A DNA stretch of 64,000 nt from Odobenus rosmarus divergens. Taxonomy: Eukaryota > Chordata > Mammalia > Carnivora > Odobenidae. The DNA is taken from positions 233,932 through 297,931 of the forward strand of contig NW_004451414.1 of the NCBI RefSeq assembly GCF_000321225.1, written 5' to 3'. The position numbers and the translations under genes were made by a program. Shown piece after piece: positions 23,576-32,823 of the stretch (position 1 is the stretch's first letter; every line of letters starts with the position of its first letter). The notes below the pieces were generated by a model. The model was not told the DNA's origin, made no database searches, and was given only the letters and a program-made list of their open reading frames with translations.

Positions 23576-24001
23576 ATTAGTTTACTGCAGTCATAAATTT
23601 CCATGAATTTTCTGGCTTAAAACACAAGTTCATTCTCAAAGGAGTCTGGAGGTCAGAAGTCCAAAATAGGTCTAATGAGGCTAACACCAAACAGACTAGG
23701 AATGTGTTTCTTCTGGAGACTTCAGGAGAGAACCCACTCCTTGCTTCTTCCAGCTTCCAGATGCTAGTCATGACCACTCCCTCCACATTAAAAGCCAGCT
23801 ATGAAACTTCTTTTCTCTATGGCCACCTGCCTCACTCTTAGGAGCCTTGTGATTATATCAGGCCAATCTGGATACTCCAGGATTCTCTCCCCATCTCAAC
23901 GTCCTTAATCACATCTGCCAGATCACTTTTGCCATATAAAGTAGCACATTCACAAGTTCCAGGGATTAGGATGTGGACATCTTTAGGGGGCATCATTCAA
24001 C
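23576..24001 (-). mobile_element. MaLR (MLT1-type) LTR, minus strand
   Basis: On + it starts TGTATTAGTTTACTGCAGTC, has GGAGGTCAGAAGTCCAAAAT, 'CTTCTTCCAGCTTCCAG', 'CTTAATCACATCTGCCAGATC', 'CAGGGATTAGGATGTGGACATC', and ends near 'TTCAACCAGCTCA'. Same family type as 5441-5879 but better preserved. Confidence 0.78.
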
Positions 24002-26406
24002 CAGCTCAATGGCCCTAACCTAAATCTGGAGATTGAATTTAGACTGGCCCAGGGAAGACGGAATCAAGAACTTGAAGTGACAGAAGCAAATTCTCTCTGG
24101 AAGAATGCACCTTCAGCATAAGCCCCTTGACACCCAGACAGATTGAGGCTTGATATCAGGTAAACATGGGCTCATAATCAAAATTTACTCATTTCAAGAG
24201 AAAACAAGCCACCATCAGGAGTTAGCTGGAGTAAAAACAATTCTACCTCCAAGAACTTCAAATAATGAAATGATTGGAAAAACAAATGGAAAAAATAGTG
24301 TGGTTAAAATGTTCATAGAAAGTAAAGGAGGGGTGCCTGAGTGGCTCAGTCGGTTGGGTGTCTCTCTTCAGCTCAGGTCATGATCCCAGGGCCCTGGGAC
24401 CGAGCCCCGCATCGGGCTCTCTGCTCAGCCTGGGGCCTGCTTCTCCCTCTGCCTGCCACTCTATCTGTGCTCTCTGTCAAATAAATTTTAAAAAAAAAGG
24501 GAAAAATTGAGACCAATCAAGAGTCTGTAAAATGACCAGAGAGATTTGAAAAACAACATGTAAAAATAAACTCAAATCAGAAGCCCAAAGGATGGAAATA
24601 ACTTGTGCAGACCAGGGCACTCTGTGAAAACTAAAAATGCCATAAATTTTTAAAAATCGCAAACAGTATTAGGAGCTGCTAATGGATTGAGAAATAGGAG
24701 TAAACATTCTGGAAAAGGGACAGATGAGTGACAACAGAGATGCTTTTTACTGGGGTTATTGATGGTGCATAAAACATAAAATTGGGGAAGCTTGCAAGAG
24801 AAACCAGAAGAGCGCTCAGCAGTTGGAGGGCCCATAGAGACAAAATTCATCCTTCAGGAACTGCTGATTTGGCTCTGAAGACATTAAATTCAAGACAGGG
24901 AAGGGGAGTGTCCACCAGAAGTAAGCCCCCAAATAAACACCAATTCATCAGTTGAAAACACTGGATGGTTACACCCGAAGGATGGAAGATGAAATAGCAA
25001 AAGACTGATTCCTACCAAAACGCCAATCCAGGGTCAACTCGATTCAGACCTTGATTGTATTGAGGTACCATGTCCCTAATTCTATCTAACTGAAGAAAGA
25101 GCAAATCCTCTTTGTGGAACTTACCCAAAAGTTCATCTAGAGACGCCATTATTTTTTTACATAGAATGTCCTATATTCAGTAAAAATTTCTAGGCCTGCC
25201 AATGAGCAGAACCATAACAAATGGGAATAGAAAATAGAAATAAACTATCTTGGAGTAGAGAAGTGGATTAAGTGATTGCTTTAAATAAAGAAAATAGAGA
25301 AATAGAAAATATGAAGAATTATAACAGATAATCGAAATTTAGGAAATATAATGAAAATTACCACCTATGAATAACACAATAATTGGATTATAGCAGACTG
25401 TATACAGATTAGTGAAATGAAAGAACAGAAAATATTTGAAATTAAAGCAGTGAGAAAATGCAAGAGAATTTATACACATGCACGCACACATACAGAGGAA
25501 AATGCAACAAACTGTATTTAAAGAGAATTTTCTACAACTAATAAAAGACATCAGCCCATAGACAAAAGCAGTTCTGAAAACCCTGAGCAAAATAAGTATG
25601 AAGAGCCACCACACCTACGCACATCCTAGTAGAAACGCTGAAAACCAAAGACAGTATGGTCTTAAAGCAACCAGATTTAAAAAGGCTCAAAACAAAACCA
25701 CAAAAAAAAAACCCAACAAAAACAAAAAAGGCATTGTACTACCCTTGCAGAAGTCACAAAAAAATGAGACTTGGGCCTGAATTCTTAATAGCAATTGCAA
25801 CAATGGGAGCCAGAAAACAATGAAATGACATCTTTCAATTTCTGAAGAATAACCACCAATCAAGAATTCTATATTGAACAAAAATATCCTTCAAAAACAG
25901 ATTTTCAGAAAACCAAAAACTGCAATAATTCATCTTAAGCAAAGTTGCTCTAAAGCAAAGGTCAGAATTGTTCAAAGAAAATGATCCCAGAGAGAAGACA
26001 CAAATGCAGGAAAAGATGAAAACCCATGGGAAGAATCAACAAGTAAACATAAATGAAAACGGTCTCTACATCTCTTGTGTGGTTTAAATAGAATTAAAGT
26101 AATTATGATACATGAAAATAATTCAGAAGATGGGGAGGTAATTCTCAATGTTTATTCATCTAATAACTGAATTTCAAAACACATAGAACGAGAACTCATG
26201 AAACTATAGGAGTAATAAATACACGAACAAAGTCCTAGATTTCACCACCACTGTCTAAATAAAGTCAGTAAGGACATGGAAGATGTGACAACAACTTGAC
26301 TCAGTTGACATGTACAGAACTCAACACCTAAAAACAGAATATTCTTTCAGTTTTATCTGCCACACTTACCAAGTTAGACTATAAAAACAAAGTTTGAATA
26401 AATTTT
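24002..26406 (+). mobile_element. Ancient L1 'A', first part (L1/HAL1-like)
   Basis: A-rich sequence with old L1 landmarks: GAGCCAGAAAACAATGAAAT (about 25807), 'CAATCAAGAATTCTATATTG', AAAAATATCCTTCAAAAACA (about 25880) and 'GAAAATGATCCCAGAGAG'. The 5' limit is unclear and may lie nearer 24.5 kb. A SINE interrupts it at 24330-24500. It is inferred to continue at 26714-26857 and 31201-37295. No intact ORF remains. Confidence 0.55.
24330..24500 (+). mobile_element. CAN-SINE, plus strand
   Basis: GGGGTGCCTGAGTGGCTCAG, 'CTTCAGCTCAGGTCATGATCCCAGGG', 'GACCGAGCCCCGCATCGGGC', 'CTGCTTCTCCCTCTGCCTGC', and AAATAAATTTT plus A-tail. It sits inside ancient L1 'A'. Confidence 0.93.
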
Positions 26407-26713
26407 AAAAGATTCAAGTCCTAAGAAGATAGCAGGAGGGGAAGAATGAAGGGGAGTAAGTCAGAGGGGGAGATGAACCATTAGAGACGATGGACTCTGA
26501 AAAACAAACTGAGGGTTCTAGAGGGGAGGGGGGTGGGGGGATGGGTTAGCCCGGTGATGGGCATTAAAGTGGGCACATTCTGCGTGGAGCACTGGGTGTT
26601 ATGCACAAACAATGAATCATGGAACACTACATCAAAAACTAATGATGTAATGTATGGTGATTAACATAACAATAAAAAATTATTTAAACAAAAAAAAAAA
26701 GATTCAAGTCCTA
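26407..26713 (+). mobile_element. Short L1 3' UTR insertion (about 273 bp) with 17-bp target duplication
   Basis: A perfect direct repeat AAAAGATTCAAGTCCTA lies at 26407-26423 and 26697-26713. The insert starts AGAAGATAGCAGGAGGGGAA and ends with the standard L1 terminus and a tail. Its 5' truncation point coincides with the start of the second module in the double-3'-UTR L1s at 33285 and 43800. It carries a strong G-tract motif (26523-26545). Confidence 0.93.
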
Positions 26714-26857
26714 GATAGTATTCTTTTACCACAATGAAACAAGACTTGAAATAGATAACTGAAAGATATCTGGAAAAGTCCCAAATACTTGGAAATTAAA
26801 ACAGTTTTCAATAACCAGTGAGTCAAAGAATAAATTAAAAAGGGAAGTCAATAGTGA
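26714..26857 (+). mobile_element. Ancient L1 'A', second part (ORF2)
   Basis: GAAATAGATAACTGAAAGAT, 'GGAAAAGTCCCAAATACTTGG', 'AATTAAAACAGTTTTCAATAACC' and 'GTCAAAGAATAAATTAAAAAGGGAA' follow the ORF2 region just before the conserved 'TTTTGAACTGAATGAAAATG' block. That block appears at about 31220, across the inserted L1 'B'. Confidence 0.65.
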
Positions 26858-27970
26858 CGTCAGCAAGATGATGGTACAGGAATTTCCCGTACTTGTCCCC
26901 TCCCAGAAATAGCAGTTTGAACTCTGTACACACAAAAAATAACTTCCCAAGAGCTAACGATTCCAGGTAAGGGATTATAGTGCCTGGATGGAGCACAGAA
27001 ATCAAAGATGTATTAAGGACTGTAAGAAAGACAGTCCAAGTTACCCGGTCACACCTCTCCCAAGCCCAGACAGCCCAGAGCAGAGATACCCTCCCCATGG
27101 GGACAAGAGATGACATTAGTACCAACTTTCCCCCAGAACCAGGCACACACCAGTCCCAGGTGACTCCTAAAGCCCCAGGCTCCCAGACCACTTCAGTACT
27201 AGCCAGTTCCCGTGGTCCCAGACTCCTGGCCCACTCCAGTGAAGCCAGGCCCCAGGTGGACTCCCGCACACCCCAGCTCCCTGCTAGCCCCTCCACTGGG
27301 TCTCCTTTCATGTGCCCAGGCTCCTGAACCACCCCAGTGCCAGATGGGCTCCCACAGCCCCAGGCCCATACCTGCCCAACACCAGGCCTGTTCCTATAGC
27401 CCCAGGATCCCCAGCCTGCCCTGGTGTCAAGGCCAACCTCCATGGACCTAGACTCCAAGCAGGCTCCTAGAGACCCAGAATCTAGGCCTGCCTCAGCACT
27501 AGGTTGACTCCCCTTAGACTGTCCTCTAGACTGGATTCCACAGACACAGGCTCCTGTCTGCCTCAGTGCCAGGCCAATCCCAGTATGCCAGCCTCCAGAC
27601 CAGCTCCCATGAACTCAGACTCCCAACCTGCCCCAGGACTGTGCCAGTCTCCACAAACCCAGATGCCAAGCCCACCCCAGGTGGCCCCTAGAACCAGGTT
27701 GGTCCCTACAGACCCAGGTTCCAGGCCCCATCCAACAGACCCAAACCCCAAGCTGGCCCGAATGAGCCCAAACACCAGGCCTGCCTACCTGTTAATAATG
27801 CAGGTACCAGACCTGCCTGCCCAAGGACTCCAGCAGCAAACCTACCTATGGAACCACCAGAGAGCCCACCAAGCATCTCTGTACAGAATGACTAATGAAG
27901 GGCTTTCCCTGACAAAGAGAGTATGTGAAGAGAGCAAGAGGGGCCAACTTCCTTAAAAGGCACAGACACC
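26858..27970 (+). mobile_element. L1 'B' 5' UTR with GC-rich minisatellite
   Basis: Begins GACGTCAGCAAGATGATGGT, then a CCGTACTTGTCCCCTCCCAG block, like the first bases of old L1 5' UTRs ('..AAGATGGCGG..CTCCTCCCA'). A CC/CA-rich degenerate tandem array follows. So the element inserted with its 5' end, unlike the other L1s here. Long open frames on both strands (up to 207 codons) arise from the low stop-codon density of the array and are not genes. Confidence 0.6.
27115..27830. repeat. Degenerate minisatellite (unit roughly 27-45 bp)
   Basis: Repeating theme CCAGGCTCC..GCCTGCCC..CAGTGCCAGGC..GGCTCCCACAGACC, varying in length and sequence from copy to copy; about 15 or more copies by eye. Clear iterations start near 27173, 27318, 27361, 27546, 27711 and 27737. 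GC content is far above the flanks. Confidence 0.7.
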
Positions 27971-28841
27971 AATGCAAGGCACAACCTACATATAAGGTAA
28001 AGGAAAGGCAACGAAAACACCACTATGGAAAAATCAGTAATTCACAAAAGGTGGCAGCAGGAGTGAGAGAAAGCAACAGGGAACTGCTAGAAAACTGGTA
28101 AGATGGCATTAGTAAGTCATTAACTATCAGCAATTACTTTTAATATAAATGAATTCAGTTCTGCATTCGAAGGGTATAGATTGGCTAAATGGATTAAAAA
28201 AACAAAAACAAGGAAACCTACTATATATGGCCTACGGAAGCTTTAAGGACACAATGGCTCAAAGTGAAATGGAAATGGTTGGAAAAAGACACTCTATGCA
28301 AAAGTAAAATAAAAGCAAGACAAAATAAAAATTAGACAAAATAGACATTAAGTCAAAAAATGGTAAGACAAAGAAAATCCTAATGCTAAAAGCATAGTAC
28401 TGGCATAAAAGGGGGCACATAGCCCAACAGAGCAAATCAAGAGCCTAGAAATAAACCCACACATGTATGGTCAATATTTGACAAGGGAGCCAAGAGGACC
28501 CAATGGGGGAAAGGATAGTCACTTCAATAAAAGGTATTGGGAAAATTGGATGGTTACATGCAAAATTGGACCCCTTACATCACACACAAAATTTAACTCA
28601 AGATGGATTAAAGATTTAAATATAGGACCTGAAGCTGTAAAGCTCTTTTAAGAAAGCATAGGAAAAAGCTCCGTGACATTGGCCCTGGCAGTTTTGTTTT
28701 TTTTTTTTTGATAGGACAAAAAACACAAAAAGCAAAAATAAAGGGGACTAAAGCCAACTAAAAAACTTCCACAAAGCAAAGGAAATCAAAATTAAAAGGC
28801 AGCCTTCTAATTGGGAGAACAGGTAAAAAATATTTGCAAGC

Positions 28842-28866
28842 TATATATATATATATATATATATAT
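28842..28866. repeat. (TA)n microsatellite at gap edge
   Basis: About 12 TA units run directly into the N block, inside L1 'B'. True length is unknown because the assembly breaks here. Confidence 0.9.
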
Positions 28867-28916
28867 NNNNNNNNNNNNNNNNNNNNNNNNNNNNNNNNNN
28901 NNNNNNNNNNNNNNNN
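28867..28916. other. Assembly gap (50 N)
   Basis: Exactly 50 N between a (TA)n run and the tail side of a minus-strand SINE. The real missing sequence probably holds more TA repeat and the SINE T-rich tail. The number 50 may be a placeholder. Confidence 0.98.
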
Positions 28917-29023
28917 TGATTTATTTGAGAGAGAGGGAATGAGAGGGAGAGCACATGAGAGGGGGGAGGGCCAGAGGGAGAAGCAGACTCCCTGCCGAGC
29001 AGGGAGCCCAATGTGGGACTTGA
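28917..29023 (-). mobile_element. CAN-SINE, minus strand, head missing
   Basis: TGATTTATTTGAGAGAGAGG through 'GAGCAGGGAGCCCAATGTGGGACTTGAT', then an abrupt return to L1 at CATATATAAGGGG. About 75 bases of the tRNA-like head are absent, consistent with 5' truncation at insertion. It matches the SINE at 32209-32316 except for three positions, all CpG to TpG type. Confidence 0.88.
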
Positions 29024-29244
29024 TCATATATAAGGGGTTAATATCCAAACTATATAAGGAATTCTTACAACTCAAAAAAAAAATCTGAATAAATGGGCAT
29101 AGGACCTGAGTAGACATTTTTACAAAAAAATAACTGCCTAACAAGTACATGAAAAGATCCTCACCACCACTAATGAGGGAAATGCAAATCAATAGCACAA
29201 TGAGCTACCACTGAATACCTGGTAGGATGGTGATTATCAAAAAG

Positions 29245-30690
29245 ATAAGTTATTGGTTTGCCAACTGGCACAGAAAGCAAAAAGAGACCAAAGAAAGAGG
29301 TAAACCACTCCAGATTGGTAGGTGGCAGTTTTAATAAGCAAAGGAACTTATAGACGAGTCTTGTCTGGGGCAGCCAAAATACATGTAGGTCTCCATACCC
29401 TCCTGCCACAATCTTAGAAGTTTACTTGAGTTTAGTCCTGTATTAATCCATGTGCTCGGCCAGGACCTCTACCTTCATTCCCTCTTTCAATGGTGTGTGT
29501 TTTATTTCTGGTGCACTGTGTTTCAACAGGTTCAGCTTGCAGCAGGACAACAGGATCCCAGGAGTGAGGAGTAACTCACCCATCCCAGGCAAATGTCCCA
29601 CTGCAATTATCTCTTTCCCAAGCATAATGGGGCTTGGCGTTTTCAGCAGCATAGCACAATACATGGTGAGAGTCAGGACGATGGATGTTTTCCATTATTG
29701 TACTGGGTGTCTCAACAGGGGTACCAGTCTGGCATATGTGGCAACAGTTCTCACTGATCATTCAAATGTATTAAAGCCTGGGACAGTACTTTAGTCCACC
29801 TGGCCAAGGTCGTTTTACTTGTTACTAATTTGCTGTTTTAATATTCATTTTTTTCTATGAACCCTGTTGCTAGGAATCCTCTTGCTGCCTTATAGGGGCA
29901 ATGAAACCTCCACTCATCATGATCTTCTGCCCAATCTTGCATGTCATGACCTTTGAAATCAGTGTTTGAGGAGGGCATCTGTCCATGGTACTCAGCTTCT
30001 CTAATCCCTTCTGGTGGCAACCTGGTTTGCACAGTGACAGGGAAAGACGGGTCAGGCCAGATGCAGCGTCCACATAACCCAAGGCATATTTAGAGCTTTC
30101 ACTCAAAGGGACAGAGCCAATATCATCAACTTGTCTGTCTATAACACGTTGGCAGCTCCAGTAGGTGGCCCCTGACTTCTTTGGCCATTACTTTGGGCAT
30201 TGTCTAGAACACACAGGACATGCTGTTACTATATTAACCAAGTCAGTGTTTCAAGAGCATTCTGGCAGCCTTGGCAATATGCCATCGTCCTCTGGGCACT
30301 ACAGTGGTTGATCTTATGACCCCAATCTGTTGTACCTACTGAGGGATCAGTTGCTAGGGTTCATACCTGGGCTAGGGCATCAGCTTCCTAATTGCCACAG
30401 GATTTTAACTCCCCTATGAGCAGGGATGGAGTAAGACTGAGGATTGCCTCAAGCTCCTGCAGACAAGCCCAAATGTCTTTCTACATTTCCTGACCCCACA
30501 AGGCTATATTCATCATCATCTGTCCCTCAGCTTCCCACTGTCCAGCAATAGATTTTAGAACAGCCCAACTGTGAGTGCAAAGGGTTAACAGCTGGGACTC
30601 ATGAGTGATCATCACGAGCAAAACTGCTGACTTCAGGCCACTTGCTATTGCCATTCTTTCCTGCTAGAAGGAGAACAGATTCTTACTGAA
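29245..30690 (-). mobile_element. ERV-L-type endogenous retrovirus pol remnant, minus strand
   Basis: Reading the minus strand gives broken pieces typical of ERV-L pol, RNase H end first (about 30660-30150) then integrase (about 30110-29300). Seen directly: GYVDAASGLT in one frame (about 30079-30050) and GHDMQDWAEDHDEWRFH in another (about 29951-29900), so at least one frameshift separates them. Stops occur throughout. No LTR, gag, env or full RT is visible on either side. It is a dead old copy within L1 'B'; family assignment rests on recognised motif order. Confidence 0.72.
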
Positions 30691-31028
30691 CTTCCCTATA
30701 ATAATTGGGAAACAATTATGTTGTCATGAAAATACTAATTTTGAGTTCTGGTGAGACAAGGTAGGGAGAAAAAAATGTTTTCATCTTTGTTTACAAAGGT
30801 AGAGGCTGGCAAATTGTGGATAGTTTGAAGGAAAAAAGTTCTCTTAAATCTGGAATAAAAAACAGAAGAACCAATCCTGTTTCAAACAAAAAAATCTTAA
30901 AAATTATCTTCCTTATTAGTTTTTCCATCAGACTTTTATTCTTACTCAGTTTAGTGGTATGGTCAGTGGTTAGCAGAGTCTTTTCCATGAATTTCCTTGA
31001 TGAGAGTAGATCTTAAGTTTCTCACCAC

Positions 31029-31063
<35 letters not shown>

Positions 31064-31200
31064 CAAAGTAATTATGTGAGGTGATGAAGGCGTTAATGAA
31101 CCTTTCTGTGGTAATAATTTCACAAAAGATACATGTATCAAGTTGTACACCTTGAACTTACAAGGTTTTATGTCAATTTTATCTCAAAGCTGGAAAAAAA
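30691..31200 (+). mobile_element. L1 'B' 3' UTR and tail
   Basis: The 3' part is clear: GATGAGAGTAGATCTTAAGT, a (CA)n block, 'AATTATGTGAGGTGATGAAGG', 'GGTAATAATTTCACAAAAGATAC', 'GTTGTACACCTTGAACTTAC' and TGTCAATTTTATCTCAAAGC plus an A-tail. This is an old L1 3' end. The first ~300 bases (30691-30990) are not confidently aligned. Confidence 0.68.
31025..31065. repeat. (CA)n microsatellite, interrupted once
   Basis: About 20 CA units with one AAAC interruption near 31047, within the L1 'B' 3' UTR at a position where old L1 3' UTRs often carry CA repeats. Confidence 0.9.
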
Positions 31201-31481
31201 AGGAATTCAGCAATCATTTTGAACTGAATGAAAATGAAAACATCAATATCTGAGAAGTTGCTAACGCAGGGCTGAAGGAAGATTTAGGACACTCAACACT
31301 TGTTAGAGAAGATAGATCTCAAATAATATTCACCTTTATAAACAAGTAAATTGAGCCCAAATAAAATCAGAAATCCATGAAATACAAAACAAAAATGAAG
31401 AAAACACAATGAAACCAAATGCTAGTTCATGGAGAGATCAGTAAAATTGATAAACGTCTAAGCAGATTGAAGGGGAAAAAA

Positions 31482-31658
31482 AGACTTCTTAATTATTTAT
31501 TAGAGAGAGGGATAGAGAAGCAGGGGGAGCGGCAGGCAAAGGGAGAAGCAGGGTCCCCGCAGAGCAGGGAGCCCAATGTGGGACTTGATCCCAGGACCCT
31601 GGGATCATGACCTTAGCTGAAGTGAGACACTTAACTGACTGAGCCACCCAGGTGCCCC
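31482..31658 (-). mobile_element. CAN-SINE, minus strand
   Basis: 'TTAATTATTTATTAGAGAGAG' tail side, 'GCAGAGCAGGGAGCCCAATG', 'GACTTGATCCCAGGACCCTGG', head 'GACTGAGCCACCCAGGTGCCCC' at the right. Confidence 0.92.
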
Positions 31659-31682
31659 AAAAAACAGAATTTAAAACATTGA

Positions 31683-32012
31683 GGGGCACCTGGATGGCTC
31701 TGTCCACAGAGCATGCAACTCTTTTTTTTTTTTTTTAAAGATTTTATTTATTTATTTGAGAGAGAGAATGAGATAGAGAGAGAGCACGAGCGGGAAGAGG
31801 GTCAGAGGGAGAAGCAGAGTCCCTGCTGAGCAGGGAGCCCGATGCGGGACTCGATCCCGGGACTCCAGGATCATGACCTGAGCTGAAGGCAGTTGCTTAA
31901 CCAACTGAGCCACCCAGGCGCCCAGAGCATGCAACTCTTGACTGCAGTTTTAAGTTTGAGCCCCACGTTGTATGTAGAGATTGCTTTAGAAAAAGTAAAA
32001 TCTTTTTTAAAA
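31683..32012 (+). mobile_element. Older CAN-SINE, plus strand, split by another SINE
   Basis: Head GGGGCACCTGGATGGCTCTG at 31683, second part from 31940 (GACTGCAGTTTTAAGTTTGA, 'GCCCCACGTTGTATGTAGAGATTG', AAAAGTAAAATCTTTTTT). The element at 31708-31939 sits in between with a target duplication, so this is the older of the pair. Confidence 0.88.
31708..31939 (-). mobile_element. CAN-SINE, minus strand, nested in a SINE
   Basis: A perfect 16-bp target duplication AGAGCATGCAACTCTT lies at 31708-31723 and 31924-31939. The insert runs from a T-run and AAGATTTTATTTATTTATTT to 'CTGAGCCACCCAGGCGCCC'. A clear head and intact B-box-like block suggest a relatively young copy. Confidence 0.95.
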
Positions 32013-32180
32013 ATATGTATTAGCATTAAATGAGGTGACATTACTATAGACAATAGAGTATAAAGGGAGTATCACACTTGAGCCAATAGATTAGGCAACT
32101 TCCATCAAATGGGTACATTTCTTGAAAAACACAAAAAAAACAGTTATCTGTGAATAAGGTCTGTTCTGCTCCCTTTAGTA

Positions 32181-32396
32181 CAGAATATGAGTTTTTTTTT
32201 TTATAAAATGATTTATTTGAGAGAGAGGGAATGAGAGGGAGAGCACATGAGAGGGGGGAGGGCCAGAGGGAGAAGCAGACTCCCTGCCGAGCAGGGAGCC
32301 CAACGCGGGACTCGATCCAGGGACTCCAGGATCATGACCTGAGCCAAAGGCAGTCGCCCAACCAACTGAGCCACCCAGGCACCCCAGAATATGGGT
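32181..32396 (-). mobile_element. CAN-SINE, minus strand, with target duplication
   Basis: Flanked by CAGAATATGAGT (32181-32192) and CAGAATATGGGT (32385-32396), one mismatch. T-run, 'GATTTATTTGAGAGAGAGGG', 'GGGACTCGATCCAGGGACTCC', head 'GAGCCACCCAGGCACCC'. Confidence 0.95.
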
Positions 32397-32675
32397 TATC
32401 TTCAATGCCACTCCTGATCTGGGAGTGAAGGATGGGACCAAGAGAATTTAAATACCTAAGACACTCTCCTTACCAAGATTCACCAGGTTTTCTTCATTAA
32501 GTATTCTCCTCATTGTTGAAAGCTTTTGGTTTCCAGAATTCCATAAAAGTAGATTATGCCCATTTTTGCCAGTTTTTTTCCATGGCCTTTGTGGGAAGAT
32601 ATACTCTCAGGGTCCCTTACTCTGTCATTTCCACTGATGTCACTCTTCTCACAATTTTATGATCACAGTACCATC
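32397..32675. other. Unassigned sequence within the nested L1 block
   Basis: Does not match L1 ORF2 by eye although L1 'A' flanks both sides. 'GCCAGTTTTTTTCCATGGCC' and 'CACTGATGTCACT' are distinctive. It could be another old insertion, possibly an L1 3' end in reverse or an LTR piece. Confidence 0.35.
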
Positions 32676-32823
32676 TTAAAATCAAGTCAGGACAGCACAA
32701 GGGGAAATTGTAGGCCAATCTTCTGAACATGGATGCAAACCACCTATATGAAATACTAGTTTACTAAATTTAGCAATAAATATGTTAAATTTGTATTTAC
32801 AGCAGATATTCAGGGTTGGTTTA

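Larger units (their letters stand above)
27971..29244 (+). mobile_element. L1 'B' ORF2 remnants with internal deletion
   Basis: 28130-28370 corresponds to the endonuclease end and early ORF2 (GATTGGCTAAATGGATTAAA, 'AAGGACACAATGGCTCAAAG', 'TTAGACAAAATAGACATTAAGTC'). At about 28380 it jumps to the RT/C-terminal part (AGCATAGTACTGGCATAAAA, TTGGGAAAATTGGATGGTTA at about 28538, 'AAAGCAAAGGAAATCAAAATT', then after a SINE 'AAGGGGTTAATATCCAAACTATATAAGG' and 'ATGAGGGAAATGCAAATCAA'). Most of the polymerase domain is deleted. It is interrupted by a SINE and an assembly gap. Confidence 0.72.

Noticed and set aside
26835..27458. 207-codon minus-strand ORF, and plus-strand ORFs of 115 and 150 codons, between 26.8 and 28.0 kb
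   Set aside because: They lie in the CC/CA-rich minisatellite of the L1 'B' 5' UTR, where stop codons are rare on both strands. The peptides are low-complexity Pro/Ser/Gln-rich or Gly/Trp/Val-rich.
27115..27830. CRISPR-like repetition
   Set aside because: Units are degenerate and directly adjacent, without constant repeats and unique spacers; the genome is mammalian.
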